Positions 9,302-22,300 of a stretch of 64,000 nucleotides of DNA are shown piece after piece. Location of the stretch: contig JAJGOT010000284.1 of NCBI GenBank assembly GCA_022457155.1, positions 969,001-1,033,000 of the forward strand. The letters are read 5' to 3'. The notes below the pieces were generated by a model, which saw only the letters and a program-made list of their open reading frames with translations, was not told the origin of the DNA and searched no databases. Every line of letters begins with the position of its first letter. The first letter of the stretch is position 1. Origin of the DNA: Cladopsammia gracilis. Lineage: Eukaryota > Cnidaria > Anthozoa > Scleractinia > Dendrophylliidae. A program made the position numbers and the translations under genes.

Positions 9302-12300
9302 TTAAATCAAAAACGCGCCAAAGTAGCTGTGAAAGCTATGCATGTAAATTTTTGCAGACTTAGCTGGCCAAACATATACAGTCAACGTGATGACGTCACC
9401 AGCCTTCAGGTTGAACACGCTGCCTGTGTACAAGTTACCACTGTCGTTCTGACCCGCTATTCGCGGTTGAAGCATGGTTATGACTCTGTTGTTCACACGA
9501 ACATTGACTCTTCCATTGTTGTGGTAGTAAATTTGTGCGTAGATGTAGTACCGTCCAGGGGTGGGCACAGTCAGTTTTCCGTCGTGATACTTCATGCCGC
9601 CTGCAAGATGGCTAAATGGAGCGCTGGCAGACCAGTCTTTGATCACTAGAAGGCAAGTTGGCAATGTGTGATTTGATTAAGTTCACATAATGTTGAATGG
9701 TTTAGGGGGAGAACCTAAACTACAAAGTGGTTGCTATGGGGCTGGAAGAGTTCCAAATGTTACATAATCGGTTTCTTAACTTCCTCGGCTATGATGGTTG
9801 GTCACGTTCGTTCTGTTAATGGTTCCATCAAATTTTATGACTCAGAACCAAATTTGGTAAGTCACGTGACCTGAAAATAAAAACCCTTAAAACTGAAACA
9901 TCTTACTTTTATCCCAAAAGAAACGGCTTAAAAATCTGTAGCTTGGATTTCTTTAAATTCAAGTTATTGAAAAAGCTATGACGTCATAAAAGTGTATTTT
10001 CATACATTTTCTTTAACCATATTCGGCCTGGGGGGGGGCACAAAGTGCCCGCGCTAACTTTCAACATTCATAACTTCCTTAATATGTATTTAAACGCCAT
10101 CAAACTTTCCGACTTTTCCTAAAATTTATCTGGCAACAATTTCATATGACAATTTTTTGATCACGTGACTTGATGTTTCCATGCCAAGAAGATTTTGACA
10201 GCCACGGTTTTTGAAATTTGCATATTTATACCTTTGAATGAAGAAAAACAATGTTTATTGGTGTAACTTTTATATTTTTACGTCATTTAGCGTTTATTTA
10301 TTGGTTTTCGTTAATTTTGGGTGAATTTGGACGGTTTTTAAGAGGTTTTAAAAAAAATTCAGAAATCCAAGATGGCGGATCCAAGATGGCGGCCGCATAA
10401 CTAATTACCTAATAACTACGTCATATGACGTCATCGTTCCATTGTGCGGACCGCAAAGGAGACAGTTTGGGACGTACTATGTACCCTCTAGGTTTCATTG
10501 TCACAGCCTTAATGTTCTTGAAGTTACGAAGGGGGGGCACAATGTGCCCCCCCCCCCCCCAGGAAAAATGAAAAATGAAGTTGAAACTTCATTTTTCATT
10601 TTTCTGTTAGCCCCTGAAGAAGGTTTGTTTTCAAACCGAAATATTGGGCAAATTCGTTTAAATATAAATTTTGTTTTATTCTTTTATTTACTCCTTCATC
10701 GCCTTGCCGTAAGGATCAGTTTGCCGTTTTCTGATTTTATACAAGTAATTATTGTACTGATCCAGGTCTACAACTGGGAGATCCGGCACCACTCAACGGT
10801 TTGTCGCTGTGGTCTTGCTGATATTTTATATTTCAGAAACAAAGCCCAGGCTGAATAGGGTTAAAAGCTTTATGATTCGCCGAAAAAATTGCGCTATTTT
10901 ATTCTTACGCTAGTCCTTGGCGGATTGTGCTCCTAAAAGTGGCATGACTAGCGCAGTGCTCGAAATTTTGCCAAATTATGCCAAAATTATGCCAGAATTC
11001 CCAAATTATGCTCCTGATTTCCGAAACTATGCTCACAAAATGACGTAGATTCTGTACATATAGGCGCGCAATAACGACACCAAATTATGATCATTTTCAA
11101 ATAAACTGTTGTTGTAAATTTATTTGTGTTTTATGGCAGTTTGTCTCGGCCCTCGGCTGTCCAAATTAGCTTCTCGCATCTCTGAACCGTTTGTAAAATA
11201 CCTTCAACGACTTAACGATCACACTTGTATATACTGACTGAACCAAAAGAATATAGTACTCTCTTGATTTAAACTAACTCAAAACTACTACCTAAATGTA
11301 ATTTATTTCTGTAGAAAATACACCATATTTACTAAATTTTATGAATTTATGCTCCAAAAAGGCTAAAAAAAATGCTAAAATGTGCTAATTATGCCTTGGC
11401 AGTGCTCGTTTAAAAAATTATGCTTTTTGCTCCAATTATGCCAAAAGTTATGCTGGCACAATCCGCCAAGGCCTAGACGCGCGGTTGGGAACTGGCGCTA
11501 GTTGCGCATTTGCGATGTCGATTTAGTGATGTCTTGTGTTCAGTTTCATAGTTCCACTGTGTTAGCAGTTTATGACACGTGAGAAATGTTAACCATAAAA
11601 TAATGTCCCTAGCAACAACTCTAAAACTGTAGTCAAGGTACACCCTCCTTAAACTGGTTAAACAGGTGATAACAAAAAGGTGCCGATGCTTTTTCCTAGA
11701 CTGCGGCGGTTCGTTGCTTTCTGGATTTTCAAGTGATTAAGCTAATCACGCACGTGAATGGTCACGCGACAGAGCGGTGAGGAGTAAGAAACTTGGGGGA
11801 CTCGCATAATCCGTTTTGCTTGCGCGCGTGATTAGAAAGCCCACTCGAATCACCTTTTCTATGAGTTGCGAAAACTAATATGAAGGGGTCGCCTATATTT
11901 AGTAAGGGGGACAAAAAGGATCCTAAAATACCTGTGTTGGGAGAGTATGTCACTTCGCTTTTATTGACAGCTTCGATGTGAGCAGATGGCTTGTTTGGAT
12001 CCCGTTATAGAAAAGATAAAATAGAAGCAAGTGGCGCTGTATGTCTTCTAATGACTGAGCAAAAAAACAATGCGAGCTTAAGTGAGCTGAGATCATGAAA
12101 TATATTGGCCGATTAAATTGTCACTATTACCGAAGCAACCGAGGGTAAGTTTATTTCAGACTTCTGAATAACTCTATATTAGCCCAGAGTTTATATTGAA
12201 ATTTTGCCTTGTTGTGTTATCAAATAAAGAAAGACGCAACAACTAATAGAAAGATTGGCCAATATGTAACGTGCCATCCAAAAGAAGGTCTGTTAAAATG

Positions 12301-13620
12301 ATACTAGGAAGTCAGAACAGCTGCTAAATTTTGGTGGTCGTGAAAACGGTTTGGCTGATATGCTCAGAAGTGGCTAAAATTTTCGCCCAGTTTCAACAAA
12401 GAGCTTTGCGCGCAGCCACTAGACTCGGCGAAAACTTTGTAATAAGGGTTCAAGCTTTTTGGCTTCTAACAAGACTCACAAGTATTTTACCATATTTACC
12501 TGGATTCGTTATTGTCTTAGCTTTCAGGCTGCAACAAAAATTTGCTATCTCGTGAAGCATCGAAATATATGACTTACTGCGAACATTTTTATTTATCTTA
12601 ACAAATCTCACCTGCAAAGAGCATTTGCAATGTGTTCCTTTTTCACCTTTAGCACCAGTGTCCCCTTTCTCACCCCTCTCCCCCTAAAAAATATTATATT
12701 AAACGTTCGTAAAAATCGCAACTTAGTGTTTATGGTAAATATTAAGAAAACATGTCACAAATGAGATAATTACCTTTAAGCCTTCATTGCCATGAACGTT
12801 TATGTTGATAGGAGTACCCGAAGAAGCACAAATTTTCTGTGAAACAAATTGACCAGACCTATTATCCCACCATGAGAATTCAGTCGACTTATGTTGAACA
12901 AGTAAATTCGTAATATTTCTACCAAAAAAATCCTTTTTTTATTTTTCAAGTCAATGTTTACACGAGGCATAATAAAAAAGAAACATTTATCATTTATCTT
13001 TAACGGGAAGAGCAGTAACGGAATCTAATGCTCTTCAGTTCTTTTTAATCAAAAGACCACCTCGTAGATTTTCCTAATCTCATTTGGGAGATATGAACCG
13101 TCGATACTGCCAAAAAAAACACCACCTAAAAATTAGCAAGACCGTAAAATATGAGCGTTATATTTTGCTTAGAAGCGAAGATATGGTTCAGTGAATTTTG
13201 AACATTTTTTGCAGATGTTTGTATGGCAGTACGCAAATGTTTGTAGTCAAGATTTGCGTGCCGCCATAAAAACATCTCGACATTCACCTATATCACCGTT
13301 TCTTAGCAAGGTATAATGTTCAGATTTACAAAGTTTGCTAATTGAAAGGCCCTCTTTCAAACCGTATTAATTGTTTGTCTCTCCAAGTTGAAATAAAAAA
13401 TAGAAAAACTACGAGTTGATCTAACTGAGACTAGAAGGAACGAAACGACATCACTTCTGACTATCGTCAAACGAAAGATACAGAAAGTTTCCCGGTGGAA
13501 TTAAGAAATAATCTAAGAAAATCTTACTTTGTCTCCAGCAGGGCTTCCAGTTGTATTTTCCGCTTGGCAAAAATACAAGTTGGTGCAAACTAGAGCAGCG
13601 AAAACAAATACGAACTTCAT
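9302..13620 (-). CDS. Secreted collagen-TNF-like ligand (ectodysplasin-like architecture), 5 exons
   Basis: Five minus-strand exons join in phase: 13620-13528, 12836-12774, 12683-12612, 11989-11932 and 9645-9302 (stop included), giving 209 residues. Residues 1-20 form a hydrophobic signal peptide starting MKFVFVFAAL. Residues 47-70 are eight Gly-X-Y triplets (GERGEKGDTGAKGEK in the middle), followed by C71 and C73, which could cross-link trimers. Residues 77-209 form a TNF-homology domain: it opens with PSAHIEAV, has GKLTVPTPGRYYIYAQ at 118-133 (the usual TNF signature, with Arg after the Gly) and ends YFGAFLI, a typical last strand. N22 and N85 are possible N-glycosylation sites. Collagen plus TNF resembles ectodysplasin, a receptor-binding ligand, but with a signal peptide in place of a membrane anchor. 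Exon 4 has a weak acceptor (AAACAAG), but its fit to strand A and its phase are exact. Confidence 0.82.
10442..10858. repeat. Low-complexity and dispersed repeat inside TNF-gene intron 4
   Basis: Contains a poly-C run, a short inverted pair (TTTCATTTTTCATT against AATGAAAAATGAAG) and CTTGCCGTAAGGATC shared with about 7353. The plus-strand ORF across it is not supported as a gene. I found no TNF-gene exon here. Confidence 0.5.
10915..11471. mobile_element. MITE-like element with perfect 16-bp terminal inverted repeats
   Basis: CCTTGGCGGATTGTGC at 10915-10930 is matched exactly in reverse complement by GCACAATCCGCCAAGG at 11456-11471, giving a 557-bp element. The pairing extends outward with a mismatch (CTAGT against CTAGG). 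The interior has many AAATTATGCC words near both ends (subterminal repeats) and no coding sequence. It is a non-autonomous DNA element in intron 4 of the TNF-like gene. Confidence 0.85.
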
Positions 13621-16301
13621 CTTCGTCAAATAGACCAAATAGGTTCAGTGCGAGATAAGAAGTACAGAGAATGAGGCACAGATGAAGTGTTTGTATAAGA
13701 TAATAAGGGCAAGTAAAAACAAGAACTACATTTTCTAAAAATAGACCCACTACTTAATTATTTAGAGCATGATGTAATAACTTATGACGAGACCTCATTC
13801 AAAAAGGTAGCAAATATATCTAAAAAAAAAACATTACAGCTAATTACAAAGATAGACTTAAAGCGATAAAGTCGGTAACCCGCGTATTTCTCAGAACAAA
13901 CATTTTTATAGTTTAGATATGGTTAAAATACTTATATTTGCTAGCGTGGCTGCATCGCTTGATTAATTAAGTTCCTCCGCTAATAATGAACAGTAGATTA
14001 AATTAAACAAGCCAGCGAAACAATAAATAAAAGTTATTGCACTTCAATATTACTGACCTTAAATTTATCCTTCTTTCTAACTTGAAGTTCCTTTTACTAT
14101 GGTTTTCATATTCCACTCGTTTTGTTTAGCGGATGGCTAATTCACGTGAGAAAATAAGTGATACAAAATGCCCGTTGGCCTCGAGACTATTGACTGTTTT
14201 TATTAGTTCGTTTTTCAACTTTTCTTTTTATTAATGACAACAATACAAACCTTTAAAATGGAAAATTATTATGTACATGTATCCGTTGCTTCCTTACGAT
14301 TATTTTGGAAGTACTTCAAAATTTGGGAGCGGTTTATTGTCAGCTTGTTTTCAAGCAGCGACTTTAGTTATAAGTAGTTGGCTGATTCATGTCAAGTTAA
14401 ATTGTAACCTATAAATAAAACAATGCAAACACATTCAATTAAGAGTAAACCTCGATTAGCACTTATACAGAAACACAGTTTATCGCTTGAGACCATTTGT
14501 AGCGGGCCCTCGAATCAAATATACTGCGTAAAATTACACTAAAGCGACCTTCTTTCCCCGAAAATAAGCCCTCCCAAATGAGAAGCCTCCCCGACAAATC
14601 TCAGACGTTAAAATACCCCCAATAAGATCTCAAGACAATATTATGGTCGCAGAACGATTAAGTCCCCTACACACAACCTATTATTCTTTCTATGTACCAT
14701 TTATAAAAGTTGATAGTTTTCGTTCTCTTTTTAATGTCATAAATTTTTAAAGATGAGTTCATTTTATGACAATATGGCTTGTTTATCGTTCTCTTGATGG
14801 TATATATAAATAGGCTTGAGTTTAATTTGATGGCATACCCATTTGAGCGTAGACATCATGTTCAGACGCAACTCACGGACTCAACTGAAAACCTCTTCCA
14901 AACCATTGTCGGTCGCTCCAATAACAAGTCCCAAAAGCCCTCCCCCACTCCCCTTTGAAAATAAGCCCACGAAAAAAAACCCTTTTGGAAAAATATAAGC
15001 CCAGCGCTTATTATTGGAATTTTACGGTAGCTTGTCTCAATGTTGCAACGAAGGGCATTCATCAAGCTCGCTGTCTCTTCGGCAGATAGCTTTGCAAGGT
15101 TGTGGAAGTTTACTGCTCTGCTTTGAAGTCAAGAATATTATGAAACAAACCAAACGTGTTGACCGATTGCGTTCGATGGATGAGGAACAACGAATTCGAT
15201 CATGATCAGACGTACATGTATCGTATTTTGCTTTGAGTCAGATCAAGTTTTTATAATTAATTTCGTTCCGTTCGACTTTGCTCGTCAATGCGATACTCTC
15301 TCGCAAAATCAGTAGAGTCGGTCTAGAAATCTCGGTGATCTCAAAAGAGAATGTCGCACCAGGAACTGGTTCGACCTCATCTGAAATAGTACGTCTCGGA
15401 GTTTCCAACTCAATAAAAAAACCTGGATCTCGGAGTATCGCACGTGACACTGGTTTGTCAACTTTGTCGGTGTTACTACAGCGAAAACCGCCATACTAAC
15501 GAACCATATTGAAGAGTCCTTGTAAATGAAATGCTTTTTAATCAAGCGTTGTTCATTTGACAGCAAGCGCCGTAAATAATAGTCTTCATTTAAAACTTGG
15601 CGATCGGCGCCTCGGCGAGTCTTGGATTTGACCAATCCCTACCTCTCTTATACATAGAGTGTATACCTTGTCGTATTAAATGTTTACCAAGAATAGTTAT
15701 TGCGCTAGTTAGGGCAGATATTAGTAAAGCTTTCTTACAATATCCAGTTATTGTTACATTAATATTGAAAATATTGGAAAGTCGTGGCATCGGAAACAAA
15801 TAGCAAAATGACTATCTCCAGTCTGTATCTTGTTCGACTTGCCATCTGTCGAACTCCTCTCGCCATCTCGCACCATGTAAAACTTGTTTCTCGTGGCTAC
15901 AGACTCGATACAATGTTATCACTGTGATACATTTTCCCACAGTTTGAAAGTTGGGAAAATAAAATTTGTTTATGTTTGTTGTCTTTGTTGTCGAGGGTGA
16001 CCAATTTCTCTCGGTGTTGCCGCTGCACCATGCCTTTGTATTCTGTCACACTGCTGGTTTAATGGATTAATCAAAAGCGTTTTCATTTCGCATAATTAAA
16101 CAACATCAGACAAAAAAGAACAAATAATTGTTTAAAAAGCAAACACCCAATAAACAAGCGAAATGGAGTCACGCTTCATTAGGGCAACTGCATGATATAT
16201 TCCTTGAATCAATTCTCCCAGGATTGAGACAACGGTATCGGTCGAATTAATGCCACTTTCTAGCCAGTTGCTGGATTTTTTTTATCTAATTGCTAGTGAT
16301 A
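13621..16301. other. Divergent intergenic region between TNF-like and ligase genes
   Basis: The TNF-like gene starts leftward at 13620 and the ligase gene rightward at 16302, so this 2.7 kb must hold both promoters. No clear TATA box or initiator stands out. The part from about 14520 to 15030 is repeat: AATAAGCCCTCCCAAATGAG near its start and AATAAGCCCACGAAAAAAAA, then TATTGGAATTTTACGGTAG, at its end. That last motif recurs in reverse near 49035 as TACCGTAAAATTCCAGCCC. Short ORFs from 15238 to 15803 overlap on both strands without a recognisable domain. Confidence 0.5.
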
Positions 16302-19300
16302 ATGGGGTTGAAAAGCAAACTCGCCGACGTTGACATTCCACAAGACATTTCGTGGTCACAGTTCGTGTTTCATAACTTTGAAAACTATGGGAACAAGACT
16401 GCAATAGTAAGTAGAATTTTAGAACTTAATTCTTCATCCATAAAAGGTTCGTTTCTAGGTATAGCGGTATGGCATAGCTAGGTCTCTCCCCGATTTTCTA
16501 ATGTTTGTTTAATTCCGTCAGCTATCAAGAACGACTCAGTTCTAAACGGAGAGGTTAAAAACACACGGCAATAAGTCACGATTTCGATAAGTAAATACAT
16601 TTGACTTATGATTTGACGTCATATCTGAATCTGCTAGCCTCTATAAGGTATCGTGTGACTATAAACCAGTGGTAAGAAATTCTTATTACTGACGAATGAA
16701 AAACGGTTCTAACTTATCACAAGTATTACGCTCATTTCACAGTGGAGTTGTACACTTTTAATTAATTCCCGATTCGTAGTGTTAATGTTGTTACCTTAGG
16801 CATTGTTACCATGACAATACGTGTCGTTCGTGCTGTTATAGCTTGTACGTTTTGACTGTTTTGATTTCGCTGTGTTGTTTTTTTTCTGCCAACTGAAGTG
16901 ATAGCTCTAAGAGTGCCTTATTCAGTGTAATCACGAAAACATTAAAAAGTTTTACTATGCAAATATCCTACATCAAACAACAATGTCATGAAAGCAAACA
17001 CACGTTATGATTTCATCTACAGACCAAAATTTAAGGAAACCTCTCTAAAAGAACGGAATTGCAGTTGTCGTTAAGATTGCACTTTGGGGGGAAAAAGTGG
17101 TGAAAAAACAATGCTTCCTTTATATGTTGTGTTGTGTTTTAATTGAATTTTCCTTTGTCTTCTCTGTCCCATATTTTAATTATAAGATTTGGCGATCAAT
17201 GCGAGGCAAAGGAGAATAGATAGCTGATTTAGTGCATCACTACTAGAAATAACAACATTATTAGTACCATGCAAAAGTACTGCTGAAGAGGTTTCATTCA
17301 GAATGGTCACACCATAGGATTTCATCCACAGACTCAAAAGTTAGGACAAATGGTACCATGCAAAAGTACTGCTGAAGAGGTTTCATTTGAATGGTCACAC
17401 CATAGGATTTCGTCGACAGACTCAAAAGTTAGAACAAATGGTACCATGCAAAAGTACTGCTGAAGAGGTTTCATTTGAATGTTTACACCATAGGATTTCA
17501 TTGACAGACTCAAAAGTTAGAACAAATGGTACCATGCAAAAGTACTGCCAAAGAGGTTTCATTTGAATGGACACACCATAGGATTTCGTCAACAGACTCA
17601 AAAGTTAGAACAAATGATACCATGCAAAAGTACTGCCAAAGAGGTTCATTTGAATGGTTACACCATAGTCACCATAGGATTTCGTCGACAGACTCAAAAG
17701 TTTGAACCACACTACATGTCTCCAAAATTGACTCTGGGATTGAATGGGTTAATTTTCATTTGGCTAGCTCATTGAAGAAACAAAATAAAGCCAAATCTCA
17801 GCCTCGAAGTTCTTAATATTCTCATTCATTTGAAAGGCACGAAAATATCTTAGTTGCTCGTTTTCACTGCTACAACTCACTGCACGAGCCTATTCCTAGC
17901 CTTCCGAGTTTTCCTATCCTTTTAAGCGGTTGTATCCAGAGAAATTCTCCGGTCAGTTTTATTTCGACGCTGGCTCATTTGACTGAGCATCGTGATTGTT
18001 TTTTCCCACCCTCCTCCCATTCAGCGACGTCGGCTATCCAAAGCATTTCGCCCCACAGTCTATGCTTTATGCAAAATTTTCTGCCCACATCTTAAATAAG
18101 CATAACTCATAGATTTCTTTTTAAATGAATGTACATTTATTGCTATCAATTTATTACTATCCACGTCAGCTTTAATTATAGTACATGAAATGCAACCAAA
18201 GCAAGAGATTGACATAAGAATATTTCTAGTGATGAGCTGCAAAGCAAGCATACTACATGAATATAAGGGCGCGTTTCTTTTGGACATATTCTACCCATTC
18301 CAAGAACAGAATACCTCAAAATATTGCACCTATTCCTCTCGTTAAATATGGAAAGAAGTCGCTGCTTTGACTATGTATACCTGGATAAATTTCGGTGTGT
18401 GAGAATGTAAATGACATAGTTTTGTTAGCGTATTCTGATTTCAGAATGACCAGAATATCTCCCAAAAAAAACGCGCCTTAAGAAGAAAACTGTCACACTT
18501 CGCATTATGCTGATCTTATTTGCTTTTCACTGGGAATCAACCGCAACATTATTATTTAACATCCAGGAAAAAGGAAACGTTTTATTCAGCGTGCGTCGAT
18601 TTCATTTTTACGGTGGAATAATAACACACTCGCGGCGCCCTCGTTTCGTTAGTAAAAACCAGGTTACAAAAGAAATGAATGGGAAAAAGGAACAAACACA
18701 TTAGCGAATATACGTACCTTACGTTCTTAGCCAACTACTTACCGTATATGTTAACGGTCGAGGTTGACCTTTTCGTAACTTAGTGAACTGTACTTGAGTT
18801 TTCATTTTCCGCGTCGTGTACCTGTCCATTAAATATGAAAATGCGATTGTTTTTGCATCCATTTTCAGTTAGTTTATCACGAAAATTTTATTTTTCTTCT
18901 TAGTGTTTCAGTCTGCGTAAAGTTTGATAAAAGGTGCTTTTTAGCAATATTGACATTCAGATTGTTTTTGAAGATATTTGTATTCTTATGTCGGTCTAAC
19001 TATGAAATATCGATATAAATTAGAAGTTTTTACATGCAATTTGTTGTTTTATTATTTTGTTTTAATGTTTTGTTTTCCAATCGTTTAGGTCGACGGTCCA
19101 ACTGGTCGCTCTTATAGTTTCCAACAGCTAACGGCGCTGACCAAGAAATGCGGCTCTGCTCTTACGAAGAAAGGCTTCAAAAAGGGAGACGTTTTCGCCA
19201 TATTGCTCCCTAACATGCCAGAGTATCCCATAATTTATTATGGCGTCATTTCTATTGGAGGAACAGTGACAACAATGAACCCTCTGTACACAGAGGACGA

Positions 19301-22300
19301 AATAACACACCAGCTTCAAGATGCAAGTGCCAAACACATTATAACAATCCCACTATTTGCCGAGAAAGCGAAGCAAAGCGCTTCAAAAGTCGGCATCGAG
19401 ACTGTTTACGTCGTCGGCGAGGCCGACGGCTGCGAACCATTCACGGCCTTACTCGGGGACGATGGCGAAGATTTTCCGGAGAATATCGAAGTTAACCCGA
19501 AGGATGACGTCGCTTGCCTGGCTTACTCCAGTGGAACCACGGGTTCTCCGAAAGGGGTCATGTTGACGCATTATAACCTGATCGCAGATACTTCAATTGT
19601 CACTCATGAACGATTTTTGTGGATGAATGAAAATCCCGTGGTTCTTGGGCTCCTGCCATTTTTCCATGCTTTTGGACAGATTAACTCCTTGTCGTGTTCT
19701 CTGCTCAAAGGCGGGACTGTTGTGTGTGTGCCGAAGTTTGAGCCGGAGTCTTTTCTCAAGATAATGCAAGAGTACAAGGTTTGTTCATAGGCAATCTCAG
19801 ACTCAACCCTTTTGCAAGGGGGAAGCGTTCCATCGCGTCCGTAATCAGTCACTCAAGACAGTAACTGTTTAGTTACACAGGCATTCATTCATTCATTCAT
19901 TTCACGTTTAGGAAGGAATAATTTATTGAAGTAAATGTCAACTGCACAAAATAGCATTAATCTTTCTAGAAAAGGGAGGGGGTCCGAAGATTTAGTTCAT
20001 TACACCGTCACCCGACTCGTTGTCAAGATATTAGCATGCATGTATAGATTGGTTGGCCAGATTTTATAGGCTTTTTGTGACATATACTTTCATTTTACCT
20101 GAATTAGCCTTGTGGTTTAGGAGCTAGAGTTGTAATCCGAAGGCTCCCGTCAATTCATTCACTGGGCTTATTAGGCATATTTGTTTCTTTATTCTACAGC
20201 AGTATACGTACTTTCCTGTGGTGCTGTTTGTGCAAGGTGGATCTACTCTTTGATTCTGTGGATAAAATCCTAAAGTTTGACCATTCAAAATGAAAACTAT
20301 ATATTGAGCAGTAATTTCATGTGGTACTGTTTATTATGCTGTACTGACAAGGTGTTTCAAACTTTTGAGTCTGTCGATGAAATCCTACCTAAAGTGTGAC
20401 CATTCAAGTGAAAGCTACTGAGAAGCACCTCATTGTGTACAAAGTGGTTCCAACGTTTGAGCCTTTCAAGTGAAAAATACTAACGAATACTTTGCTATGA
20501 TACTATTTACTTTCTGCACACAAAGATGATTAAACTCTCGTATGGTGTGTTATATACTCGAAATTTGATTTTTCTAAACTGGAATTTATTACAACTCTTT
20601 TTAGAGCTGAACTTTGGAAATCGTTAGGAGTTAACAGGTTAATGAAACCTTATTTTTATTTACCAGGTCTCCCATGCGGCTCTTGTACCTTCTACGTTGT
20701 TGTTCTTAGCCAAAAGTCCACTTGTCGAGCAGTTTGACTTATCAAATTTGAAGGATGTATCATCTGGTGCAGCCCCACTCGGTGAGGACCTATCAAAAGC
20801 CGTGACGGCGCGCATTCCGTCTATCCGGTGGTTAAGACAGGGTGAGAAGTTTGAGTTATTTAGTCGGTGGACGAAATCCTGCAATATGACCATTCAAACG
20901 ATGCTCTTATCATTACTTCTTACTTGTGGTTCTGCTTACTATGTTATCTACAAGGTGCCGAGTGGTTGTGACGTCTAAGTCTGTGCATGGATGGAAACAT
21001 CAAATGTGATACGTAATCGCATAAAACCAGTCTTGCATAATACTTTCTGTGGTGTTGTTTATAACGTTGTATAAGGTGGTGTAGTTTAAGTCTGTGGATG
21101 ACATCCTAAAGTGTGACCATTCAAATGAGAGCTACTGAGCAGTACTTTCCTGTGGTGCTGTTTATTATGCTGTAGAGGTGTTTCTAACTTTTGAGTTTGT
21201 GGATGAAATCCTAAAGTGTGTGACCATTCAAATGAAAGCTATTGAGCAGTACTTTCCTGTGGTACTGTTTATTATGCTGTACAAGATGGATGAAATGCTA
21301 AAGTGAGTGACCATTTAACTGGTAGCTGATTGAAAACTCGTGACATTTCTTTGTTTGCTTGATTTAAGTTTGACCACTTACCATATGTGCTTTCTTGATC
21401 TTAATTTTACGGCATTGTTAAAAAAAACGTTTTGGTGGCAAAAAATATATATTAAAAAACGTTCTTGGTGGCACAAATATTAAAATGAAAACTAATTTCG
21501 CTATGTTTTGGTTAGGTTACGGTATGACTGAACTTAGTCCTGTAAGTCACGCTACGCCGTGCGATGACAACATCAAATACGGATCGATTGGGATCCTGCT
21601 ATCAAATCTGGAGTGTAAGGTAAGTAACGCAATAAGAATATGTAACTTAGCTATGATGATGACGACAATGAAGAAGATGACGAAGGTCGCGACGGTGACA
21701 ATGATCAAGACGACGATGATAAATATTATGATGAGTAATAAAAGCAATGCCAATGAATGTTAATGGCGCAAAGACGGACTCAGGCCTATATCGCTATATG
21801 TTACCTTCGCAGGTTGTCAACATTGAAAATGGGACAGAACTTGGCCCAAATGAAGATGGAGAAATCTGTGTAAAGGGCCCTACTGTTATGAAAGGTGAGA
21901 AGCCGTCAGACTGTGAATTAATTCTGATCGTTGACGCCCCTCTGTTCTTGTCAGTTTAACTTCCTTTATTGCCACTACCTTGAAAATCATTTTGGCTGGA
22001 AAATTTGACTTCGCAAAGCATTAAAAAACTATCACGTGAAGGGAGAGCATGTCTTGATGGAGTTCAATTTCAATTCTGCGTAAAAGTAAGGACTATTCAA
22101 TTAATAAGAAGCTGATAGTTTTAAAATAGCTATCGTATTTAGGCCCATTCCACACTAATAAGCGTCGTTCTTAGGACAATCTTCCATAGGCCGAAGTTCG
22201 TAACACAAACTGTTTGTCAGTCTCCATTTTTATCTATCCACGCCTAAACAATCGCAATGCCTTTTCAAAACGCTCCACTTCGGGTGGCGATTTGGAAGTC

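Noticed and set aside
10442..10858. 138-codon plus-strand ORF
   Set aside because: Contains a poly-C-derived proline run and dispersed repeat shared with about 7353; no domain, and it lies in an intron of the opposite-strand gene.
13451..13750. 99-codon minus-strand ORF over the TNF-gene first exon
   Set aside because: It is in a different frame from the signal peptide that splices in phase to the collagen and TNF exons.
15238..15803. Several overlapping ORFs on both strands upstream of the fused gene
   Set aside because: None has recognisable domains or splice links. They overlap each other antisense and are best treated as chance or repeat.
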